Positions 1 through 5,273 are shown, numbered from the stretch's first letter. The stretch: 5,674 bases of DNA from Nitrososphaerales archaeon (GCA_030040055.1 JASHUK010000020.1:1-5674); one strand, 5' to 3'. Notes: a model not told the origin generated them from the letters alone. Translations and numbers: made by a program.

Positions 1-975
1 GCTGAAGTCTATCAGGGGAGGACATGCTACCGCGGTTCCTATTCCATAGCCATCTACCACCCGGTTCAGGCCGGCCATGGCGTCCTCTTCGAGTCTGCCC
101 GAGACGATTATCTTCACCTTCTTTCCGCCGCGGATGTCCAGTTCCCATCTGACCTCCTCGGCTATTTTCCTGAAGTCGCCGCGCCTTGAAGCCGGCGTGT
201 CCAGCCGCACCCCCCACAGTCTCTCGCCGAGGACCTCGAATGCCCGTATCGACTCCGCCTTCTCGTCCCAGAAGGTGTCCACCAGCGCCACTCTGGGGAC
301 GCTCCGCGGGACTGTCTTGTCGAAGAGGCGCCACGCCTTCTCCTGGTCGCCCAGTATCTGCACCAGTGCGTGGGGCATGGTCCCCGAAGGCTCGAGGTGA
401 AGGAGCTTAGCCCCTAGTACGTTTGAAACCCCATCGAAGCCGGCCAAGTAGCAGGCCCGCTCGACCATTGGAGCCAGCGCGGGGTGAGTCCTTCTGGTCC
501 CGAAGCTCAGCAGGAGCTTAGACCCGGCCGCCTTCCTGAACCTCGCCGCCCGCGAAGACACGCTCGTGGAAGAAGACAGGAGGCCGAGCATGGGATTCTC
601 GTATTCCACGAAGTCGGCGTACCTACCTTCGATCGTCAGAACCGGTTCGTAGATTGCCGAGGCCGAGTCCGTAACGAAGACAGAGCCCTCTTCGAACGCC
701 CTAACGTCGACGGGAAGCCCTTGCAGAAGCTTGGCCACCTCGTACACGCCGCTAAGGATCCCCCAGTTGTCTTGGTAGGGGACGTCGCGCGCATACACCT
801 CCATGCAGACATTCGAATCGACCCCCTGGCTGCTGAGAATCTTCTTCGTATGGAGGAAGTAGGCGTCGGTGGTCTGGGCTCGCCTAATCTCCTCTTCCTT
901 CGCGAGCCAGAATAGCCTGTCATCGAGGTCCAGGGGCGGCATCGGTCTGGTTCCACACAAGACCGGAAAAAGCAT
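1..975 (-). CDS. pncB: Nicotinate phosphoribosyltransferase, archaeal type (3' end beyond window)
   Basis: NAPRT (EC 6.3.4.21) joins nicotinate to PRPP to make nicotinate mononucleotide, the salvage entry to NAD; it acts in the cytosol. The minus frame is open without a stop from the start codon to base 1, about 325 codons, so the C-terminus is missing. Numbered from the ATG at 975, visible family blocks include TDAYFLHT near residue 40, EGRYADF near 120, SFGTRRTHP (157-165), GTMPHAL, VDTFWDEK (from 232), RLDTPASRR (from 257) and VSGRLEE (from 291). The overall order resembles the Thermoplasma acidophilum enzyme as I remember it; that protein has VSGG where this one has VSGR. Start choice: ATG 975 has GGGAGG seven bases upstream, whereas ATG 942 (MPPLDLDD) gives an N-terminus nearer the family length. 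I prefer 975 but am not certain. It is divergent from the deacetylase and functionally unrelated to the ACP cassette. Confidence 0.93.
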   Translation of the reverse strand, partial: MLFPVLCGTRPMPPLDLDDRLFWLAKEEEIRRAQTTDAYFLHTKKILSSQGVDSNVCMEVYARDVPYQDNWGILSGVYEVAKLLQGLPVDVRAFEEGSVFVTDSASAIYEPVLTIEGRYADFVEYENPMLGLLSSSTSVSSRAARFRKAAGSKLLLSFGTRRTHPALAPMVERACYLAGFDGVSNVLGAKLLHLEPSGTMPHALVQILGDQEKAWRLFDKTVPRSVPRVALVDTFWDEKAESIRAFEVLGERLWGVRLDTPASRRGDFRKIAEEVRWELDIRGGKKVKIIVSGRLEEDAMAGLNRVVDGYGIGTAVACPPLIDFS

Positions 976-982
976 TTCTGTG

Positions 983-988
983 CCTCCC
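983..988 (-). promoter_or_regulatory. Shine-Dalgarno site of the NAPRT gene
   Basis: On the minus strand this reads GGGAGG, seven bases before the ATG at 975-973. It is the main reason to prefer that start over the in-frame ATG at 942-940. It is the clearest ribosome binding site in the window; the other genes seem to have short leaders or none. Confidence 0.5.
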
Positions 989-1022
989 GGGGTGTGCCCG
1001 GACAGGTCTCGCGGCGGGCAAC

Positions 1023-1032
1023 TCTTTAATCG
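1023..1032. promoter_or_regulatory. AT-rich box between divergent genes, possibly a shared TATA element
   Basis: The only AT-rich stretch in the spacer between NAPRT and the deacetylase reads TCTTTAATCG on plus and CGATTAAAGA on minus. Read on plus, it lies about 25 bases before the TTG at 1055, which would make that mRNA essentially leaderless. Read on minus, a start site about 25 bases away would fall near 1000, just ahead of the Shine-Dalgarno at 988-983. One near-symmetric box could therefore serve both genes. Spacing fits archaeal TBP/TFB promoters, but no BRE was confirmed. Confidence 0.35.
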
Positions 1033-1054
1033 GCAAGAAGGGACGTAACCCCTC

Positions 1055-1906
1055 TTGTCCTCAGGTCTGACATGGCTGAAGCATCTTAGACGGAGGCGGG
1101 GACGTCAGGTCGTCTCGCAGGCAGTGAGGATGTACGAGTTCCACAGGACCCCGTTCGAGAAAATCGTAGACAACATACTGGACCAGCTCCTTAGGTACGA
1201 CGCCCGGTTCACCTTCCCCACCGTCGCTTCAGTGGCTCCCCAGAAACCCGAGGTTCTGGGGAAGATCATCGGAGCCGGATGCGAGGTCGCCGTCCATGGC
1301 TACAGGCATCTGAAGTATTCCTTGCTGTCTCCCGCTGACCAGAAACGTGACCTGGCGGCGGCTCTGAGCATGTACAGACAGATGAACGTCCAAGTCAGCG
1401 GCTTCAGGGCCCCCTACAACGCATATGGTAAGGACACGCCGGAAATCCTGAACGACGTGGGGCTCCTGTGGGACGGTGGGATAGGTTACTCTCGGCAGTA
1501 CAACGAAGGAACAGAAATGTTTCGCGTTCCGCTCGCCGGGGGCCAGTCGAATTTCGTCTGCATCCCATTAAGCAGATGGTCAGACGACCTGATGATAGAC
1601 GAGTATCACTACGGCGTCGCTCAGATGGTAGCGGTTATGAAACGGGAGCTAGACAAGGCACGCAGCAGCGGGTCGATGGTGATGTTCGACCTGCACCCCA
1701 TCAGGATGGGGCAGCCTCAGTACGCCGGAGCACTAGGGGAGATAGTCTCCTATGGCAAGGGCATAGGAGGATGGTTCCCTACGGTTTCTGAAGCGGTGCG
1801 CTTCAGGCAGGGGAGGGAAGACTGGGGGGATCACGAGTTCTGCTGCCTCCTGACGGGAGACATCGACAACTTCTACTTTCTGGACTATCTCAGGCGGCTG
1901 GCGTGA
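1055..1906 (+). CDS. NodB-homology polysaccharide deacetylase family protein
   Basis: This family (PF01522, carbohydrate esterase 4) hydrolyses N-acetyl or similar amide/ester groups from sugars using a bound metal. In this 283-residue protein the metal-binding motif 2 is H81-G-Y-R-H85, motif 3 is R118-A-P-Y121, a WDGG follows at 139-142, and the late catalytic-histidine motif is FDLHP with H214. SDDLMID (176-182) also suits the family. What is missing is the usual motif 1 (T-F-D-D): the matching place reads MYEFHR (26-31), with Glu28 and His30 where acidic residues are expected. I see no signal peptide or membrane helix, so it probably acts in the cytosol, for example on a nucleotide-linked or lipid-linked sugar. 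TTG 1055 is the only start before GTG 1124, since a stop lies in frame at 1046-1048; ATG 1130 is also possible. The last 17 bases overlap the end of the convergent acyltransferase gene. Its exact substrate cannot be read from the sequence. Confidence 0.85.
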   Translation: MSSGLTWLKHLRRRRGRQVVSQAVRMYEFHRTPFEKIVDNILDQLLRYDARFTFPTVASVAPQKPEVLGKIIGAGCEVAVHGYRHLKYSLLSPADQKRDLAAALSMYRQMNVQVSGFRAPYNAYGKDTPEILNDVGLLWDGGIGYSRQYNEGTEMFRVPLAGGQSNFVCIPLSRWSDDLMIDEYHYGVAQMVAVMKRELDKARSSGSMVMFDLHPIRMGQPQYAGALGEIVSYGKGIGGWFPTVSEAVRFRQGREDWGDHEFCCLLTGDIDNFYFLDYLRRLA

Positions 1907-2354
1907 CCGGCTGTCCGGGCACCCCGAGCTTTCTGACTGGTCTGGCGGGGTTGCCTGCGACGACGGTATAGGGCGGTACGTCCTGGGACACGACGGAGCC
2001 TGCTGCCACTATCGCTCCTTCTCCCACGGTCACACCTGGCAGGACAATCGCCCCCACGCCTATCCAAGATCCTCGGCCGATGACCACCTTCTTCGGGGCT
2101 TCGTGGAAGATCCCCGCTCTGTTCTGGAACGGGCTCCCGCCCGAATGAGCCACGATTATGGCGCCCGGAGCGATTGCCGCCTCGTCCTCGACCACTACGT
2201 ACTCTGGATGCTCGCCGTCGAAGTAGACCATGTTGCCCACGTAGACACCGCTCCCTACATTGACCCCGCAGAGCCTAGTCAGAGCAGCCCTAACCCTGTA
2301 AGAAGGAAAGAGCCAGGCGAGGATTCTCCACAGTCGATTGAGCTTCCTGGTCAT
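1890..2354 (-). CDS. Hexapeptide-repeat (left-handed beta-helix) O-/N-acyltransferase
   Basis: Members of the LacA/NodL/maltose acetyltransferase group transfer an acyl group, usually acetyl, to a sugar hydroxyl or amine; they act as cytosolic trimers. The 154-residue protein starts with a basic, hydrophobic helix (RLWRILAWLFPSYRVR). The beta-helix follows, with hexapeptide-type turns such as VNVGSGVYVGN, VVIGRGSWIGVGAIV and GVTVGEGAIVAAGSVV, and the typical closing segment VVAGNPARPVRKL. The likely catalytic histidine is H70 in the IVAHSGG context. I chose ATG 2354 because a TTTATC box lies about 28 bases upstream; the longer reading from TTG 2429 would run across the start of the divergent FkbH gene and adds an unremarkable basic stretch. 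Because it sits between a deacetylase and an FkbH-ACP pair, I infer that its donor may be an acyl-ACP rather than acetyl-CoA. Ordinary acetyltransferase activity is the conservative alternative. Confidence 0.88.
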   Translation of the reverse strand: MTRKLNRLWRILAWLFPSYRVRAALTRLCGVNVGSGVYVGNMVYFDGEHPEYVVVEDEAAIAPGAIIVAHSGGSPFQNRAGIFHEAPKKVVIGRGSWIGVGAIVLPGVTVGEGAIVAAGSVVSQDVPPYTVVAGNPARPVRKLGVPGQPVTPAA

Positions 2355-2380
2355 CCGAGGTTTCTGCCGTCTAGTGATGA

Positions 2381-2388
2381 GATAAAGA
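2381..2388. promoter_or_regulatory. AT-rich box between the acyltransferase and FkbH genes
   Basis: The spacer 2355-2420 holds one AT-rich element, GATAAAGA on plus and TCTTTATC on minus. On minus it lies about 28 bases before ATG 2354, a spacing that fits a leaderless archaeal message. On plus a start about 25 bases downstream would give a leader of roughly ten bases before ATG 2421. This repeats the arrangement at 1023-1032: one box between two divergent genes. The TTTAAC at 2433-2438 was not chosen because it lies inside the FkbH reading frame. Confidence 0.35.
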
Positions 2389-2420
2389 CCTTCTGAAGCG
2401 CCGGCCCTCTGCTTCTTGAG

Positions 2421-4277
2421 ATGGGACAAGATTTAACTTGGAGAATGGGCTGTTTTCATCCGTCCTTGGAGGACATTCAGAAAACCATCTCGCGTGCGGA
2501 AGTCAAGGGCCTCATGGACTACATCAAACTCGCCGGTGTAGTCGACCGGGAACTTGCCCTCGCCAAGACCCCTGCTGCGAACAGGATCAGGATTGCTGTT
2601 CTGTCTAGCTTCAACCTCAGTGGAATCAGGGAAGTCCTGCTGGTGGAGTGCGTGAAGGAGGGCATCTATCCGGAAATCTATGTGGGGGAATACAACCAGT
2701 ACAACCAGGAGATATTGGACGCCAATAGCGGCCTGTACGACTTTTCGCCGGACCTGCTAATCCTCGTAACGGACACTAGGACGGTCGCCGGAGAGAGCTT
2801 CTTCAGACCATACTCTCTCTCAGATGTAGAGAGGAAGGAGTGGGTCAAAACCGTGACTTCAGACCTTGTGGGCCTCGTGAGGAAGGCGAAGGAGGGGATG
2901 AAGGGCAGGGTGTTGATACACAACTTCGAAGTGCCAACACAGTCGACGCTGGGAATTCTTGAGAACAGGCAGGAATACGGATACGTAAAGGCGATACAGG
3001 ACCTGAACTCCGCCCTCGCAGAAATCTTCAGGACCGATCCGAGAGTTTTCGTCTTGGACTACGAGCTGTTCGCTTCAAAGGTGGGAAAGGACCGGATAAT
3101 CGACTACAAGATGTACTATCTCGGGGACATAAGGATCAACCCCCAGGTGATGCCCCAGCTCTGCCTAGAGTACATGCGATACGTCAGGCCCCTGCTTTCG
3201 AGAAGCAAGAAGTGCCTAGTCCTGGACTTGGACAACGTCCTCTGGGGGGGAGTCGTGGGCGAAGACGGCGTCGAGGGGATTAGCCTCGGACCTACGCCGG
3301 AGGGGAGGCCGTTCATGGAGCTTCAGAAGCTCGTCCTCTCGCTCTATGAGAGGGGGGTCATTCTGGCTGTCAACAGCGCGAACAACCTCGAAGATGTGCT
3401 CGAAGTGTTCCGAAAGCACCCCCACATGGTTCTGAAGGAGGACAACTTCGCCGCGATGAAAATCAACTGGGAGAACAAGGTCACGAACATGAGGGAGATT
3501 GCCGAGGAACTCGAGCTGGGTGTCGACAGCTTCGTCTTCCTCGACGACAGCGAAGTCAACCGTGACATGATGAGGAGCGAACTACCCGAAGTGCTCACCG
3601 TCGACCTTCCCCGGGACCCTGCCCTCTATCCCAAGACGCTGATGAACCTGGACGCGTTCGACACCCTCAGGCTGACAAATGAGGATCTAAGACGAGGAGA
3701 GATGTATGCCGAACAGAGGAAGAGGCAGGAATACCGGAAGACGGTGTCAGACATCGGAGAGTATCTTCGAAGCCTGGGAACAGTGGTCACCATCGAGAAG
3801 GCGAACAGGTTCAGCATCCCGAGGATAGCTCAGCTCAGCCAGAAGACAAACCAGTTCAACACGACTACCCGGAGATATCTCGAAGACGACGTCTCGCGCA
3901 TGGCAGCCTCCGATACGTACGACGTGTTTTCCGTGACTGTCAACGACAAATTCGGGGACAGCGGCTTGACAGGGGTGGCAATCGTCGAGAAGTCACCGGA
4001 TCGATGGCGGGTCGACTCATTCCTCCTGAGCTGCCGGGTCCTCGGCAGGAAAGTGGAAGACACAGTGCTGGCGCACATAGTCGGACTCGCGAAGAAGGAA
4101 GGCGCAAAAGTCCTGGTGGGCGAATTCATCCCTACGAAGAAGAATGTTCCGGCAAGTGGCTTCTATCAAAGCCATGGTTTCAGCCAAGTCGGCAAGCGAG
4201 ACGGCGTCGAGGTCTGGGAGCGCAGCCTAGAGTCGGCATATGAAGTTCCACAGTATGTCAAACTGGTAGTCAGGTAG
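2421..4277 (+). CDS. FkbH-like HAD-superfamily (subfamily IIIC) glyceryl/acyl transferase
   Basis: FkbH-type enzymes take a three-carbon unit from D-1,3-bisphosphoglycerate, remove phosphate and load the glyceryl group as a thioester on an acyl carrier protein. The 618-residue protein shows the full architecture. An N-terminal SGNH-like region (about 50-255) begins IRIAVLSSFNLSG. The HAD domain follows, with motif I DLDNVLWGG (nucleophile D269, acid D271), motif II at S319 in VNSANN, and acidic motif FLDDSE (D375, D376). The family block KTNQFNTTTRRY (475-486) comes next. A C-terminal GNAT-like part contains LSCRVLGRK with Cys538, in the position I recall for the conserved FkbH cysteine. The residue after motif I is Val where Thr is common, a tolerated change. 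ATG 2421 is taken because it avoids overlap and suits the box at 2381; ATG 2445 is possible. The ACP gene follows after 5 bp, so the two are almost surely co-transcribed. None of the other methoxymalonyl-ACP genes (FkbI, J, K types) is nearby, so glyceryl-ACP, or lactyl-ACP after reduction elsewhere, is the likelier product. Confidence 0.93.
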   Translation: MGQDLTWRMGCFHPSLEDIQKTISRAEVKGLMDYIKLAGVVDRELALAKTPAANRIRIAVLSSFNLSGIREVLLVECVKEGIYPEIYVGEYNQYNQEILDANSGLYDFSPDLLILVTDTRTVAGESFFRPYSLSDVERKEWVKTVTSDLVGLVRKAKEGMKGRVLIHNFEVPTQSTLGILENRQEYGYVKAIQDLNSALAEIFRTDPRVFVLDYELFASKVGKDRIIDYKMYYLGDIRINPQVMPQLCLEYMRYVRPLLSRSKKCLVLDLDNVLWGGVVGEDGVEGISLGPTPEGRPFMELQKLVLSLYERGVILAVNSANNLEDVLEVFRKHPHMVLKEDNFAAMKINWENKVTNMREIAEELELGVDSFVFLDDSEVNRDMMRSELPEVLTVDLPRDPALYPKTLMNLDAFDTLRLTNEDLRRGEMYAEQRKRQEYRKTVSDIGEYLRSLGTVVTIEKANRFSIPRIAQLSQKTNQFNTTTRRYLEDDVSRMAASDTYDVFSVTVNDKFGDSGLTGVAIVEKSPDRWRVDSFLLSCRVLGRKVEDTVLAHIVGLAKKEGAKVLVGEFIPTKKNVPASGFYQSHGFSQVGKRDGVEVWERSLESAYEVPQYVKLVVR

Positions 4278-4282
4278 GTTCC

Positions 4283-4510
4283 TTGGACCAAGCAAAGGAG
4301 ATAGTGGCGAGGGTGTTCGACATTCCCCTCAGAGATGTTACAGACGACCTGTCCCGGGAGACTTTTGAAAAGTGGACGTCACTTAACCACCTGCTGCTTG
4401 TGAGCGAGCTGGAGACCGAACTGGGAATCGAGTTCACCACCGAGGAAGTATTGCGCATCAGAAACTTCGGGGACATCGAACAAATCGTTCTGAGCAAGAG
4501 TCGCCGTTAG
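4283..4510 (+). CDS. Acyl carrier protein, FkbH partner type
   Basis: A small acidic carrier of 75 residues whose serine receives 4'-phosphopantetheine and then carries an acyl thioester. The attachment site reads KWTSLNHLLLV, with Ser33 as the modified residue; flanking features match ACPs that accompany FkbH proteins: a predicted first helix (AKEIVARVFDIP), the conserved Trp31, the acidic helix SELETELGIEF and a final amphipathic helix. The usual Asp immediately before the serine is Thr32 (codon ACG), which is unusual because DSL is among the most conserved ACP motifs. TTG 4283 gives the expected length and leaves 5 bp after the FkbH stop; GTG 4304 would cut into the first helix. It probably receives glyceryl from FkbH and is armed by the convergent AcpS gene. 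It is unlikely to serve fatty acid synthesis, as no such genes are visible and archaea normally lack that pathway. Confidence 0.9.
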   Translation: MDQAKEIVARVFDIPLRDVTDDLSRETFEKWTSLNHLLLVSELETELGIEFTTEEVLRIRNFGDIEQIVLSKSRR

Positions 4511-4545
4511 GCCCGTCGTGCACGCATGCTCGGGACGAGCCCTTG

Positions 4546-4950
4546 CTACTGGTCGTGATTACGCGCACAAATCGCGACTGCCAGAGCGTAGTCTGAAGTG
4601 TGGGAGATGCTCACAGACGCATGCAGCATGCCCGTCAGCTTTGCCGCGGACCCTTTGAACCTGACCTGTGGAGCCCCCGATCGGGCGTGGACAATCTCGA
4701 TGTCAGCCATGCTTGGTCTCTTTTCATGCAAGAGTTCGGAGGCAGCCTTGTAGAGGGCCTCCTTCGCTGCGAAGGTCCCGGCAAAGTGCATTGGGGGATC
4801 CCCCTTCGAACGGCAATATCGTATCTCGCTCCTGGAGAACGTCCTGGCTAGGAAGTGCTCGTGTGAGTCGCCGCTCTTCCTGAATTGTTTAATCTCTTCA
4901 AGGTCCACCCCACCGGCCCAGAGAACTGATGAAGTTGACGAAGAGCGCAT
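4546..4950 (-). CDS. acpS: Holo-ACP synthase (AcpS-type 4'-phosphopantetheinyl transferase)
   Basis: AcpS (EC 2.7.8.7) moves 4'-phosphopantetheine from CoA to the serine of an apo-ACP; it needs Mg2+ and works as a cytosolic trimer in the bacterial type. The 134-residue protein carries the signatures in order: GGVDLEEI with metal ligand D16, a TFSRSEI segment, FAGTFAAKEALYKA with E64 and K68, and near the end SVSISHTSDYALAVA. Length is close to the usual 120-130. ATG 4950 is preferred over the in-frame ATG at 5031: a TATATG-type box sits about 27 bases upstream, and the extra 27 residues of the long form do not look like family sequence. The first twelve residues are rich in serine and threonine. 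It faces the ACP gene tail to tail across 35 bp, so the client ACP is almost certainly the neighbour. Its own promoter implies separate control from FkbH-ACP. Confidence 0.92.
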   Translation of the reverse strand: MRSSSTSSVLWAGGVDLEEIKQFRKSGDSHEHFLARTFSRSEIRYCRSKGDPPMHFAGTFAAKEALYKAASELLHEKRPSMADIEIVHARSGAPQVRFKGSAAKLTGMLHASVSISHTSDYALAVAICARNHDQ

Positions 4951-4971
4951 CGAAATGAATCGACGTGAGTT

Positions 4972-4980
4972 GGTATATGA
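4972..4980 (-). promoter_or_regulatory. TATA-like box of the acpS gene
   Basis: The minus strand reads TCATATACC here, about 25 bases before ATG 4950. That spacing fits an archaeal promoter driving a leaderless or nearly leaderless mRNA and argues against the longer reading from ATG 5031, which would place the box inside the coding region. Confidence 0.4.
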
Positions 4981-4986
4981 CTCTGG

Positions 4987-5100
4987 CGGCAGGGCACGTG
5001 AACATTCTCCCAACCGAGGAGCCGAAGACATGCATTGGAAAGCGCCTACTCGGTGTCTGTCCTCGAAGGGGCGTAACTCACCGATACGAACGCCCTGCCG
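4987..5100. repeat. Inverted repeat enclosing a possible structured RNA
   Basis: The 210-bp stretch 4951-5160 has no credible gene; its open frames show no family features. A perfect 9-bp inverted repeat, CGGCAGGGC at 4987-4995 and GCCCTGCCG at 5092-5100, closes it. Inside are nested complements: CCC with GGG (5009-5011 and 5068-5070), CGAGGA with TCCTCG (5015-5020 and 5060-5065), and AGACA with TGTCT (5026-5030 and 5054-5058). Together they could form a long interrupted stem of about 114 nt. A competing hairpin pairs GGGCGT (5069-5074) with ACGCCC (5090-5095). The length recalls 5S rRNA, but I do not see its conserved loop sequences. It could be an unannotated non-coding RNA on either strand, a divergent regulatory region, or chance in GC-rich DNA. 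Confidence 0.3.
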
Positions 5101-5125
5101 ACGACCAAGGAGAGAGGCGAAGGAA

Positions 5126-5134
5126 GAAGATAAG
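5126..5134 (+). promoter_or_regulatory. Weak TATA-like box before tRNA-Ala
   Basis: AAGATAAGA is the most AT-rich element upstream of the tRNA and lies about 30 bases before its first base, a plausible distance for a TBP/TFB promoter. The match to the archaeal consensus is poor. Confidence 0.2.
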
Positions 5135-5160
5135 AACGTCAGTCTGACCTCCTTTCATGT

Positions 5161-5273
5161 GGGCTGGTAGTTCAATCTGGTAGAATGCCTCCCTCGCACG
5201 GAGGAGGTTGGGGGTTCAAATCACGATGGAGCACCAGAGGGTGATTCCGTGTATGGAAGTCCCCCCCAGTCCA
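5161..5273 (+). tRNA. tRNA-Ala (anticodon CGC) with a T-loop intron
   Basis: All arms can be drawn. The acceptor stem GGGCTGG (5161-5167) pairs with CCAGTCC (5266-5272), including the G3:U70 wobble that marks tRNA-Ala, and is followed by discriminator A73 (5273). The D-stem is GTTC/GAAT, with GG at 18-19. The anticodon stem CCTCC/GGAGG holds loop CTCGCAC, with anticodon CGC at 5195-5197. The variable loop is AGGTT, so A15-U48 can form the Levitt pair. The T-stem GGGGG (5210-5214) pairs with CCCCC (5261-5265), but the T-loop TTCAAAT is interrupted by 39 extra bases at 5221-5259. Removing them gives a standard 74-nt molecule. The 3' CCA is not encoded. It would read GCG alanine codons. The gene stands alone, convergent with TFB. 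Confidence 0.93.
5221..5259 (+). other. Archaeal tRNA intron at position 59/60 with bulge-helix-bulge junction
   Basis: A 39-nt insertion must be removed for the T-arm to form. Three adjacent frames give the same mature tRNA (5221-5259, 5222-5260, 5223-5261), but only the first makes a proper bulge-helix-bulge. There the T-stem is the outer helix. The central 4 bp are TTCA (5215-5218) with TGGA (5254-5257), one pair being G-U. The two 3-nt bulges are AAT (5219-5221) and AGT (5258-5260), each cut after its second base. The inner helix is looser: CACG (5222-5225) with CGTG (5248-5251), leaving two bases unpaired, then a small CACC/GGTG hairpin at 5232-5243. The tRNA-splicing endonuclease would remove it; the relaxed inner helix suggests a heteromeric enzyme with broad specificity. 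Confidence 0.85.

Noticed and set aside
77..915. Open plus-strand frames at 77-400, 186-410 and 484-915, and a minus frame at 636-956
   Set aside because: They lie over the NAPRT gene in other frames, have Arg/Pro/Ser-rich compositions typical of shadow frames in GC-rich DNA and show no family motif, while the NAPRT frame is continuous and recognisable across the whole stretch.
2103..2396. Plus-strand open frame opposite the acyltransferase
   Set aside because: It is antisense to a clear hexapeptide protein and shows no domain features; it is a mirror of that gene.
2355..2429. Longer acyltransferase starting at TTG 2429
   Set aside because: The extension overlaps the FkbH start, covers the only promoter-like box and adds residues that do not resemble the family's N-terminus.
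2433..2438. TTTAAC as TATA box for FkbH
   Set aside because: It lies inside the reading frame after ATG 2421, and a start about 25 bases downstream would remove both good ATG starts; it would matter only if translation began at TTG 2466 or ATG 2514.
4528..4540. Hairpin GCTCG-GGA-CGAGC between ACP and acpS as a terminator
   Set aside because: The stem is only 5 bp, no T-tract follows on either strand, and archaeal termination does not depend on such hairpins.
4987..5100. 5S rRNA
   Set aside because: The length and closing helix tempted me, but the conserved loop C sequence (CCGAAC then GGAAG) and the loop E pattern are not present on either strand, so I report only an unexplained inverted repeat.
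4955..5170. Two plus-strand frames (4955-5170 and 4965-5147) in the gap before the tRNA
   Set aside because: The first runs into the tRNA, both are Arg-rich with no motif or ribosome site, and the DNA there has inverted-repeat structure instead.
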